Assembly (NCBI RefSeq): GCF_963422355.1
Contig: NC_085086.1
Location: forward strand, 5,727,388-5,791,387
Direction of reading: 5' to 3'
Origin: Corticium candelabrum
Taxonomy: Eukaryota > Porifera > Homoscleromorpha > Homosclerophorida > Plakinidae
DNA length: 64,000 bases
A model generated the notes under the pieces. That model saw nothing but the letters and a program-made list of their open reading frames with translations. It made no database searches and had not been told where the DNA came from. Each line of letters opens with the position of its first letter. Position 1 is the first letter of the stretch. Position numbers and translations under genes: made by a program. Below are positions 11,708 to 24,600 of the stretch, one piece after another.

Positions 11708-14700
11708 ATGCAAGCGCACGTGCGTACATGTGCCGTATCTACTTGCATAGCAGATTTTATAGTGGCAGAACACGGGCTTCTATGTGTAAGAAGTGATTAT
11801 CTTGGATTTGATTTGTGTATGTGCAGCTTTGTTCTCTAGTTGTTAGTCTTTTATCAGTGGGCATACGTTACTTCTGCATCTACTTCTTTTGATGTATATA
11901 TATATATATTAATGGCAAAATTGGCTTTTTGTGTAGGAAGAGACGTTTCTCAGTGGACCTTTCATATACATTTTTAGGAGAACTATATAGTATTTTAGCT
12001 GCTCCATCTATATTTATTTTACTGATCTTTGAATGCTCTGTTGATTGCGCACTGAGGCATTGTCCCAAGGAGTGGTTTCATTTACCCTTTGGAGGTCTCA
12101 TTAATTTTTGGCAACAAGCACGTTGATGGACAATCAGAACACAAGAGACAAGCACATGGAGAAAATATCCGATGCATTTGTGTATGTGATGAGTAACAAA
12201 GTCATATACAAATTTTCAGAAAAATTATTTAGTAAAAGTAAATGAATCGAGAGTCATAAAGATTGAGGGACAGGAAAGTTGGTAGCTTCATGTGGTTTTC
12301 GAATGTATGACATGGAGCTAGAGATAGAACTGGTTGGACATGCATACACAAATAAATTAATTGTGAACATTTGACATACAGGTAAATGAACAAACGTGCA
12401 AAACAGAAATCTATCTTTATAACTGCTAAGCTCACAGCCTGATAGCAGAAAGTTTGTTCTCATACAAAATGGTGAATATGTGACTGAATATTTGAACAAA
12501 TGACTGTTTTGTTGATTAATGAATTATGATGAACACATAATGCTTGCAGGACGTTGTAGTCAGAAAAGTCAAGAATTGTGAGTTTGCTATTGTAAGATAA
12601 GTTTTGACAAAGGTGTTTATTTTAAGTGACTGTCATAATGTTCTTTAGCTATTTGTGTACTGCAGAAACATGTGTCACCATTTCTATTGGCAAGTGCTGC
12701 CGGGAACGTAAGAGTTTTGGAATTTCTATATGAAATGGATGCACAATCGTTGCACATGAAAGATTTGGTATGAATAGCAATAAAAACTGTTGATTTAGTC
12801 ACGTTATCTGCATGTACTTGATGTTCAGGCAAACCAAACAGCACTACATTATGCTTGCACTGGAAATAATATATCAACTGTTGAATGGCTGATACAAAAA
12901 GGAATGACACTTGATGATCAAAACAAGGTTATCCTTTTTTACATGTGTTGTGTTTTTATATGCTTGTTTTGCATTTATTGCCATCCTTACAAAATGTAAA
13001 CTGGAATCATAGTTAAGTGATTACGAGGTTGTTAAAGTAGAACTCTGTCTTCCTCGTGTGTAGATAATGCTGCAAAGACATTCAATGCATATCACCGAGG
13101 ATCAAATAAGTTATTTTCTCAGAATTTGGACATCAACGATTTGAATTCAAGTACTCATTAAAATTTGCAGGAAATAGCTTAATTGCATGTATTATTTGAT
13201 TGTCTCTGCTTCTCTTGATTGATAGTTCTTCTAAAATCTAAAGATTGTACAGGAAATATTCAACTTGTGCATTAAGCGTTTGAATCTAACTGTAAGTGGT
13301 TGATGCTATACTTATGGTGAAGGTACTCAACACAACACCGCTAGATTTGCAAAGTTGTAAGTAGGGAAGGAAATGTGGCTTTTGTACAATTTCATTAGAA
13401 ATCAATTAGAAATCAGTCCAAAGTGCTAAACATATTTAAGAACAGATGTTTCCTCCTTACTATATACATTTTTCTGATTTCATTCTTTATATATTTAGTA
13501 TGGCTGGACAGCATTACATCTTGCCTGTAGCAGAGATGATGATTCTACAATCAAATTGCTGAAAGAGAAAGGATGTGACATAAATGTAAAAGAAGAGGTA
13601 GAGCTTGATGCTCTTTTCAGTTTTATTATTTTATTTATTTGCAGGATACTTGTTGCCTGTATTAAGCTTTGTATTTTAAAACAATTTTTGCTTTCTTTGT
13701 TTTTATCTTTTTTGTTCCGCATTACCTTGCATTTAAGTTAACAACAATGCTGTTATTAGAACATTTTGTTACTATGAAAATTGGTACGGTGCGGTTAGGG
13801 AATAGTGCAGAAGCCATGGAATTCCCCCGTTTGCAGACAAAGCAAAACACCACTGGTAGTTACAGTTTGTAGCATTTGTAACTGATGCATGATAACAGTT
13901 GCCACTGAAAATTTATTTTTGAAGGAAACAGCCAAACAGATTGAGAAATACGGCTATCAGCAAATCAGATTCTGTCGTCTGCAATCCTTCAGGGAATTCC
14001 ATGGCGTCTACTCTATTACTTAATCACACCATACAAAGGCACATGGTACCAAAATGTTTTAATAAGAGCTCCCTGCCGTTAAATGTGGGATACCACGTAT
14101 TGTTTTTAGGTTTATTCAATTGGCCGTTACTTTTTGGAGTGTTTTTGGTCTTTTGGCAATGCAGTTTAACTGTTATGTTTTTTTATATATTGCTGACACG
14201 CCTGAATGACCTGAGGCTGAATTAGCGCATAATGATTGAATAGACTACACTGCCATGGTTTAGACTCTTGCCAAATCAAGAAAACTTTTTGTGTGACGAC
14301 TTCTTAAGCATAGACTAGACTTCGGTAACACAGCGCAAGACTGAACCTGTATTTTGGAAACCAACTTATATACAGCCTACGCGCATGCACAACACTACTC
14401 ATGACACCCCTCCCTCTACAAAATTGGGTACACCGTGTAATTGAAAGTAATAATCATCATCCGTGTACTGATATTCGACCTTTCTATATCAGTTAGCATA
14501 TCATTCCGGTGTGAGATGTCTTATATGACGCCCTTGTCTCATTGCAAAGATCAATCTGACAGGCTGCTCTCACTGTTGTGACTGTTCCATAATAGTCTCC
14601 TTTCCAATTGACCATCCGTCCTTCTCTGATCCATTACATTCTTCTCCCGTGATAATGTTGCTTCCTGAGCTAATTATAGGTCGCTAGACTGCCTTTGAAT

Positions 14701-15638
14701 GGTTTTTGGGTTTGTGCCTTCCATTTCACAACACTCCTTGTGTGTCAATTTTATCACATATCTAGTGCTAAAGTAGGGTGAAAGTTTTAGTCTCCTTTCA
14801 GCTGATGATAACTTCCTTTGTGCTACTTGGCCCTCTTCGTATGGAAGCTCGTTCTATAGCTCGTACCTTCCATTTTTGTTCACAATGTGCATTCCGTCTT
14901 TTCCATTTCACTTCTAAATATGTTTTGTCCATTTTTGGAATCGTATTTACCGCATCTGGTCTGTCTCAGTAATTTTCTTATCCTTGTCTGACAAGCTTCC
15001 TGATGGTAATAGGTGTCTTGCTAACACTGTCTGTAGACGTCATGATACCTGAACAAACAATATCTCATGAGGAGTCTGTCCAGTGGTAGCATTGACTGCG
15101 GTATTATATGCAAAGTGCACTCCATCTACTGCTCTAGGCCGCGAAAACGTCTCCTCATCTATCACACAGCAAATATTTTCCAACACCTCGTTCTGTCACT
15201 CAACCTGGCCTTGAGATTGTGGGTGATTTGTTGAACTTAATTTGCTGTTATTCTCTAAAGCCGTACAAGTCTCTTTGAAAACCAATGCTGTGAAATGAGT
15301 ACATCTATCTGACTGTACCATGAGAGGAATTCCAAACTGACACTCACCTCTCTTGAAATTCTTGTGCAGCAGTCTCTGCTTTACCATCTCTTGTTGGTAT
15401 CAAAATACAAGAGGTGCCGAATGCATCTTGTATAGCCAATGTGTACTCCAATCAATCTGGAATGGACGTGGGAAAAGGGCCTCGGAACTCTATTTGAACC
15501 TTGTCCAAAGGATGTCTTGGAACACCTGCATTGCAGCCCTACCAGAAAATTAGCTTTGCTTGTGTAACTGACACTTATCGCATCCTTGTACAAATGTTGT
15601 CACATCCTTCTTCATAGCAGGCCACTAAGCTACTCTTA

Positions 15639-15688
<50 letters not shown>

Positions 15689-18600
15689 GTTTTCACTTGT
15701 CCCATATGACCTGACAAGAGCGAATTTTTTCCTAAGAACAAAAAGCGTCTTCTCAAAGACTTTGGTAGTGCCGGGAATGCTGTTTAACACCCAATTTCTG
15801 ATTTCTTGTTGGACTACCACCGTAATTCACAAATCTCAATATCCAATTGGCACTCAACTGTAATCGTTCCCTAGTTAGAATAAGCTCTCGTCAGGTCACT
15901 AATGTGCCATTCCTTATAATTGTGCTACTCTTCTGGATTGCTTTGTTAACTTGATCTATTTCAGACTTCTTAAACGACTGTTGTCGGATAGTGTCCAACT
16001 CCAACAACTCTCTTGTCTCCTCTTTCATGGAGGCATCAGACCCTTGTTGTACAGCTGCAATTAAACAACCATTGACTGCCACTCAAGATATATTGTCTGC
16101 CATAGTCATTTCTCTTTGGCTTCGATTTGCCTTGTGTGACATTGAGATCATATTGTTGTAATAATTCTAACCATCGTTTTCATGTCGTCCTCGTTCGTCT
16201 GTCATGTCCAGTGTCTGTAACCATGATAATGCATTATGATCTGTAATCAAATCAAATAGCTTGGCCAGATACACTGTAATTTTCTTAGTTGCCAAGACAA
16301 ATGCCAAGAGTTCTCTATCTGTTTTGCAGTACGGTTTCTCTGCAGAAGTAAGTTTATGGTGAAACAAAGCTACTGGTTTTCTGTTGACTGGTCAGTTGAT
16401 TGTCTTCTCTGTTTGCCAACATTGCTTCAGTTGCTACATTACTAGCATATGTGAGCATATCAAACTTTTCGTAAAAATCTGCAATATTCAAAGCTATGGA
16501 GTTTGTTGCTCTATCTTTCAATATTGTGAATACTTCATTCATTTCTTCTGTCCATGTCAGTTTCTGTATTCCATTATTTTCAAAAGCTCCACACAAGGGT
16601 TTTGCTATTTTTGCTATCCCCGGAATCCATTTCTGCTCATAAGCAAATGCTTCAAAAGCTTTTCTCAACTCCATTACGGTTCTTGGTCGTTTCAGCTTCT
16701 GAATTTGTTCTACCCGTACATTAAATTTTACCTCTGCTGCTTGTATTACATAACCCAAGTATTCAACTTGTCTATCTTTCAAAATACTATGGCTTGGAGG
16801 CAGTACCACTGCTGCTGTCTTAATCTTGTATAATGGAGACAGTACCACTGCTACTGTCTTAATCTTGTATAAAACAACTGGCAAACAATTTATATGCTTC
16901 TTGCAGTCTCGAACCCATATCAAGGCATCATCTAGATAACATAAATATAAAGCTTCCCTGTATTGACTATCAGCCAAAATGTCCTCACCATTTGTTCAAA
17001 TGTTGATGGGGCTTCTGACAGGCCAAACGAGCAGCTCCTTTCCATTTGTACTGGCCCATGGAACCACAAATGCTGTCATTTCTTTTTTTTTCTTTGTCTT
17101 TAATAGGCATATGATGATATTCCAATTTCAAATTATAGGGTAGTCTATAGAAGAAACATTCATTGCCCAATCTGTCCAACAAATCTTCTATCAATGATAT
17201 TGGATGAGCTGAATTTGAAAATATCTGCTCAGGCAGACCTCTATTATCTATCGCTAGTCACAACTGACCATTCCTTCACCAAGCAAACACAATTGGGGCT
17301 GCAGGGGCTACTAGAGGTCTCTATTAAGAACTTGCTGAAGTATATCTTCTTTCTTTCTCCATACTTCCACCATTTCTACCTTGATAATGGACATGGCTTA
17401 CTCATCTTAAGGCCTTGTCCCTTGGTTTATCCAACTTGTGTTTAGTGCCGCAGGCAATAGCTGTCCTGGTCTCTACATGACAGTTTCATATTTTCATATC
17501 ACTACTAATTCTTTGCGCTCTTCTTCTTTTAAGTCTTCTATGACCCTATAATCCATTACTTTCTTCCTTGCGCCATCCTTCTCCTCCCATGCGCAACACA
17601 CACATGAGGATCTAAAGTAGCAACAAATTCTCTCTTTCAAAGGACCTGTGATTAGCTATTACTATTTACCACTTGAATCCTCAGCATTTTGTCAGACTGA
17701 GGAATTAATATTGAATGCGCTGAGGTGACCATTGTCTCATAGTTTCTTAATAGCTCTACTAAATATATCTTTTGTCCTTGTCTCATCCCTTGCGCAGTAC
17801 ATGACATAAACATCTCACTTCCAGCTAGAACTGACACGAATTCCTCTACTTGTGCTTATATAGTTTCCAACTTCTGTCACACATCATTGTAGTCCTCTAA
17901 CAACTTTGCTGTTTCTCCACTTTCAGAGACCATCAACTTAATACCAGTAACCTATCAGAAAACTTGCAAATGCGTTCCATTCAACTACATCTCTGCTTAT
18001 TTGTCCTTTTGCCAGAACCGACTCACATCCAACACCCTTTCATGTCATAATTGGTGACTCTTTCAGGCAGTTCAAACTTTCTTGTGACGATCGATACTAG
18101 GCAGAATTCTGCTCCCGTGTCTAGCATTGCAGCTATGTCCTCTTACACCAGTGACAGAAGCAAATGGGCTTTTAGGTGGTGTTTTCTGTATTGCCACACC
18201 AAACGGTCTGTCTAACTGAAGTATCGCCGGAGGCTTGTAGTGCTGCTGTCGTCACTGTTGTTCAGGCACCTTACTTATGCCTTGTTTGACGTTGCTACGG
18301 TTCTTATATATTGAGGAATTTCTCTAGCTCTGTGCCAACATTTTCTATAACTTCTGCATTGTATTTTGTAGCAATGTCAACATTATTGTTTTCTTGTCAT
18401 AGTTCTCTTTTGTGTTAGCTTCCCCCTAGAGACCACTTCCTGGTGTTTAGTCCTTTGGCATGAGCAAGGTTGGTCCATCCTTGAGAGGTAAGAGCCTATA
18501 ATCATTTCCCCTGTTATTCTCCAATTGGAGAGAGCTTTATTAGGTTGTTCCCGGCTTCTTCAAACACCCGGATAGCCTATTCTTTCCCATCTACGGTCTC

Positions 18601-21600
18601 AAACCTTCTCTCCAATTGTACAACTATTTCTTTAATATTACTTACCCAAGTTTCTCAACCACATTTCAATCTCTTAATCTTCAAGTGCTATCAAAACGTC
18701 ATGGCACGGTACTCTGCATCTTTTTATTGTTGCATGTTATTAGCACGGTTGATTCATTGCACCATTAAGTAGTGACTCTTGAATGCCAAACAATGTGATG
18801 GAGAGAGGCTTTCACCATATATAAGTTTGAGAAGCTGGTCGCAACTTGTTATTGAGTCAGTCCTTTCAGCCGTATCCAGACAATAGCGAAAAGAAAATAA
18901 ATCCTCGCACCACTCTTATGACTTTCTAAGTGTAGGCTAGGATTTGGTGGCACAACACGAGACTGAAGCTATATTTGGGAAACCCAAATTATATGCATTG
19001 TACGCCCATGCGAAACACTACTCATGCACTCGCTAGGTTATACCAAACACCCGGAAGCTTCATTACCAGGAAGACTTTTCTGATCAAGTCCATTCAGTAT
19101 TTTTAGGGCTACATTGACACACATGCACTCACACACACACACTCACTTTCTTTTCTTTTCTTTTCTTTTGCTGAATTAATTCTAATGAGAAACAATGGAG
19201 GTCAAGGTCACCATAGGATATAAGCTATGTGGGAGTGATGGAGGTTTGAACCAGGTATCAAAAATGTGTTTGAATCCGGTCGCCAGTTTGGCCAACTAGA
19301 GGAATGGTTGGGCGCCAAAGTTTACTAGTTTCTAGTTCAGAGATTCCAGTAGTAAACAAGTCATTAATACCACTGTTGAGACCCTTTCCCAGGTTATCAT
19401 ATATGACATTAAATTAAGACCTAACTAGGAATTTGCAGTAGCGTTGATGATCATTGTAGATTGCAGATAGCAAGTAAACATATCAATGTACAGTATTGTA
19501 CTTGGAATTTGTTCTATTTAATAGTATTTTATCTTAACCTTTAACTAATTGTATACCTACATCCAGACAAAAATGTCGTTGTGTGGTTTGTAATTTTAAT
19601 TAAAGTGATTCTGACAATCTGGTTTGTCATCACATTGACATCTTGGCAATCCATCCAAGAGAACATGGGCATCGTTTGATTGAGTACAATTGTAGAGCGT
19701 TTCTTATCTAGATGACTCAGTACCAATATTGATTTGTTGGGAACAGTACATCTGACTACTGCAATGCGATTTGCTTTAGCTTTCAAGGGAATCCCCCCCC
19801 ACACAGCTGGCATCATTCACCATCAGATTTTAGAACTGGATATGCAGAAATTTTTGTCTGAACAAACTTTCCTAGTTGCACTATGAGACGTACGATCTCG
19901 TTGAAGTAGCCTGGTAGTTTTTCTGATAGAAAAAAGACACTAAAGCAGCCTGCTATGGAAAAGCTGTTTGTTTTGCCACTGCTGATGCCCACTGTTTGCA
20001 AAGATCTACGTAATAGTTTTGATTTGTGATGAGCTACAGCGATGTTCGTATTCTCAATTCCAGCTTGTCACATTCTTGGTTTTCTTTGAACAGCGTAGAA
20101 AAGGATCTAAATAGGCACATGCCGTCACATTCAACAATGATTGGCTGCAGATTTCGTGTTTCATTTGGGAAAAGCTGCTTGGCTATGGCGTCTCGTGGAT
20201 GATGAAGCTGTTGACTTGGATGTAGCGTATGGAAATAGGTGTGACTGATGGTTTGAAAAATTATACGCGCCTGCAGGTCTATTTGGGTTTGTCTTTAGCT
20301 GATGGCAGAGACCAACGAGATCGGTACAGTCAGTAGAGTCCAGTCCATATAAGTGATGGTCAATCAGAGAATAGTACAACCCGTAATAGATCGCTAAGGT
20401 GACACGTTGTTACTCGATAGGTAGGAAAGTGCTAAGTTGACGGCTTACATCGCAAGGTGCCACGAAATGGTAGACTTAGAAGGTGGCAACATATCTTAGT
20501 TGTGACTTAGCTTAGTTGTACCGCAAAACATCTGCTGACCAGGTGGTTCACATTCGGGAGCAACTGCCACCAAAGACTAAAAAACTACCAAATATTTCTG
20601 GATAGCATCGCGGGGGAACCTCAGTCATTTCCAAAGGTGTAGGCTGTACGTCTGTTGAGGTTCGAGTCATTACAGGCTGGTTGGCTGATGATGCTTGTTG
20701 AATCTTGTTCTCTAGGAGAGGAATATCAGTGGTTAGATGCTGGGTATCAGGGACAAACTCCTCCAACTCATTAGAAACACTTTGCTGCCATGCTGCTGCT
20801 GATGGTGATGGCCTGTAGGTAGGAATCTCTCTCTCTACCTGTTTCTTCATCAACTAACTCGACAGCGCTAGCTTTATCCATGCCCCCAACCATTAACTTA
20901 ATCACTATGTCTTCTCCACAAAGCTTGATTACCATTCCGCAACACCTCCACCAAATATGACAATGGTCCTGATCTTTCTGCCACTACTCCTTTAACCCAC
21001 CTCGGCTTTCCCCTCACATGTTTTGCCCAAACCTGTTCTCCAACAAAGAATTCACGCAAAAGTGATTTATCATATCCAAGTTTCTGTGACGCCTGTCTTG
21101 CTAGAACTCTAGCTTGAATATCTGGTTTTAGTAACGTCAAGCGAGTCTTTAATGTTTGATTTAGAAATAACACTGACGGTACCGCATTTGTGGTAGCATG
21201 ATGGTTTGTTCTGTATGCTAACAAATTACTTGCTAGCCTATAGGGTGGAGTGCGATCAGTGTTACTCTTTATAGCATGTTTGAAGGTCTGTATGAATCAC
21301 TCCACCTCTCCATTCGTTTATGGATGGTACGGTGCCGATTTAATATGCTGAATGTCGTAGTACCGAACAAAATCACAGAATTCTTTACTAATAAACTGTG
21401 GGCCATTGTTTGTTGGTATTTGTTTCGGCAACCTGTAAGCACCAAACGACTTTCTCAATACTTCTATAGTTTAACCTGTGTCTGTGCTTCCCATTTGTAA
21501 AACTTCTGGCCATTTAGAGTAAGCGTTTGTTATTACAAGAAAAGTTTTTCAAGAGAGGAACCGCAAAGTCTATATGAACTGTAGCCCAGGGTCTCGACGT

Positions 21601-24600
21601 CCAAATGCACGGCTGTAATGGTGCTATTGGAGGAGAATGTTTGACAGATTGACATGAATGATGTTCCAGTGACTTCAATTCGAGATGTTCCAGTGTGTGA
21701 CTCGTGAAGTTCTTGCAGGACCCTTGACCGCAATGATAGAGGAATTACTGCACGCAAACTCCACATGAGGCAACCCCCTTTAATGGACATTTCTTTATAT
21801 CTCTGTTTGAAGGGTTTCAACGATTCAGCTAATATAATACCTGGCCAACCAGAACGCATGAACGTTATTACTCGACTAAGCACCGTATCTACACTTGTAG
21901 CTCTTCTCACATCATCCAACAATACTGGCAATGTTTCCAGCCTTTCCATACTGATAATTTGAGCCATTTCTGCTTCTAGTTCTGATCCACTCTCGGGGAG
22001 CGGTAATCAAGACAGACGATCAGCTTTGTAGTGCTTTGTTGTATGTCGGAACTCAATATCATAACTATAAGTGGATAGTACCCATGCCCACCTTTGCATT
22101 TTTGCTGCTGCCAGGTCTGGCATTCTTTGTTTTGGCCCAAAAATTGACTTCAACGGTTTGGGGTCATTTACCATCCTGAATTTTCTGGTTTAAAGGCAAG
22201 TACTTTTTTATACGGTACACATGCGCAAGCGCTTCTCTTTTAATCTGTGAGTAGTTTCTCTCCTTACTACTTAAAGTTCTAGACGCAAACGAAATCGGCC
22301 TTTCACTCCCATCCGGAAAAACATGAGACATCACTGCGCCTATACCTTGCGTCACAAGCGAGACGAATAGGTAGAGACACATCATAATGAGCTAGAACTT
22401 TTACAACAGAAGACTCACTTTTGTCAATTGAAATGCCTCATCACATTCATTCGACCTCTCCCTCTTGACTTTCACCTTTACCAAGACATTTAGAGGTTAT
22501 AACATGTTTGATAAATTTGGAATAAAACGTCCATAATAATTCATCAGCCTTAAAAAGGAACATAGCGGTTGTACGTTATTCGCACTTGGCACTTCTGCTA
22601 TGGCTTTCATCTTGACTTTTGTTGGCGACAATCCTTTAGCTGAAACACAACATCCCAAATAGGTCACTGACTCTTGCATGAAAGAACATTTTTCGTTCAT
22701 AATATGAATGCCATTATTTTGTAATCTTTGAAGCACTGCTCTAACATTCTGCCAATATTCTTCATCAGTCTCACTCGCTATCAAGATGTCGTCAATATAG
22801 CAAATAATCCGTGGCAACTCTTGCAACAGCTGATCCATTGTTTTCTGAATAATCGCCGAAGGTGATACTACCCCAAACGGGAGACGTGTAAAACGAAATA
22901 AACCCTTATGTGTGTTGATAGTAACAAAGTTACTTGAATTGCTATCCAACATTAGTTGGTTATACGCATGAGACATATCCGACTTAGTAAACTTCTTTCC
23001 TCCGGCCAAACAAGCAAATAACTCATTTCGTTTAGATAGTGGATATTTATCAACATCTAATACCTGATTGACAGTTAACTAGTTTGTAGTCCCACAAATG
23101 CAGATGGAGTCATCTTGTTTGGGAACAGGAACAATAGTTGCAGCCCATGCAGAGTGACCGACAGCTTGCAAGGCTCCCAGTGTCTGCATCCTTACTAACT
23201 CCTCTTCAATTGCACCCTTCAAAGCAAATGGCACGGAGCAAGCCATCTAGAATTGAGGACGTGATCCCGTCTTAACTTCCAAGGAAGCCTTTGAGGTTTT
23301 GATCGTTCCTAAACCTTCTCTGAAAACATTAGGAAATTCGTCAACCAAAATTTCAATACTCTGTTCCCTGGACGGAACTCTGAACAGGCTAATCGACTTC
23401 CATATATTCAGTTTAGACAACCAGTTTCTGCCCAATACACTAGGACCAAAGCCTTCAATTATCAACATAGTCAATACCATTTGTCTACCTTCATGGACGA
23501 CTGACTCTTCAACTTGACCAAGAACTGATAATTTTCACTCAAATATGTACGAACTGTTACCCTTATGTCTTTCAACTTGATGGACTTCCAAGTTTTTTTA
23601 AAACATGACTGACATCGAAGCACCCGCATCTAGCTCTATCGTAAAAGATTTTTCTTCAACTTGTACGGTGACTATTAGAGGTTTCTCTGTGGTTTGACCA
23701 AATACCAGCACCTGATGACTCACCACTTTCATCCTTTCACATGATAATTCCTGTTCTTTGTGTCCACACCAACTAGCACGCTCATTTGCTTTACTGATCC
23801 CTTGTCATACCACGATTTCTTTGTATTCCAGGTCTTTCAGGCTTAGCAACTGGCATTGTCTTCGACATATGCTGATACACAGGAGTAATATGCCCCTTTT
23901 TCCACACCAGGAACAATTGGCTTACTTTAACCGACAGTCAGAACTTGTATGATTTTGCCGGCCACAATGTTGACAATTTGACGTAGGCGGTATGGCAGAT
24001 TGAGTCATTTGACAAACAGTCTCGGGACGCAAACGCCGGTACCCTTCTGGAAATCTTTTACACTTCGCCGAGCTGCTTCTGTTCTTGTGCTATTTGCACT
24101 GCTTGAACAAATATCAAGTTAGCTTCTGTAAGCAATCGTCTCTGGATAGATTCCTCCTGTAGCCCACACACAAAGCGCTTCCTCATTTGTCTGATTCCGA
24201 CGATAGAAGTGAAAACGATGAGCAATGACAGAGGATATAGTCTCAAAATTTTTTTAAGCATCCGTCCAAGTTCCTCCAAAGACTTCTTTGCAGTAATGTT
24301 GGCAAGACTAGATCAGTAACCAATGAATATATCTTTGCTCCCAGCAAGCTCAGGAACATAGGCACATGTTTTCGGCGTCTATCCCAGATGCTTCAAACAA
24401 AGGAAGAACCCTTTCATAGTATGCAGAAAAACGTTCATTCTCCTGGTGAAACTCTCCAACAGCCCCGGGTAAGACCTGAAACCCCATCCTCATCGCCATT
24501 GTTGCAATTTTGTAGGGACACAATTTGATTATACTGATACTCAATTATTGACTGAACTATCTCTGTCATACCACTATTTATATACTCATAGCCATACGCG

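Larger units (their letters stand above)
7800..12549. other. 4.7-kb intron with repeats
   Basis: Between exons 3 and 4 there are long microsatellites, a palindromic MITE and a dimeric SINE. No further ankyrin exon was identified. A B-box-like GGTTCAAATCC on the minus strand near 8460 hints at another decayed tRNA-derived repeat. Confidence 0.5.
14297..19028 (-). mobile_element. Decayed Gypsy-type LTR retrotransposon A
   Basis: Minus-strand element with related, diverged LTRs at each end (14297-14406 and 18920-19028). Both carry ATGAGTAGTGTT, a TATATAA-like box and CAGTCT. A polypurine tract (GTAGAGGGAGGGG on the minus strand) abuts the low-coordinate LTR at 14407-14420. Reading 5' to 3' on the minus strand there are remnants of protease (LDTGAEF near 18120), reverse transcriptase, RNase H and integrase, interrupted by many stops and frame changes. 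Named by pol order and motifs. It lies in a giant intron of the ankyrin-Roc gene and is inactive. Confidence 0.75.

Noticed and set aside
20161..20379. A host gene exon upstream of the OTU text
   Set aside because: The frame reaches the OTU part only through a shift, and there are no clear splice sites, so it was kept within the pseudogene call.
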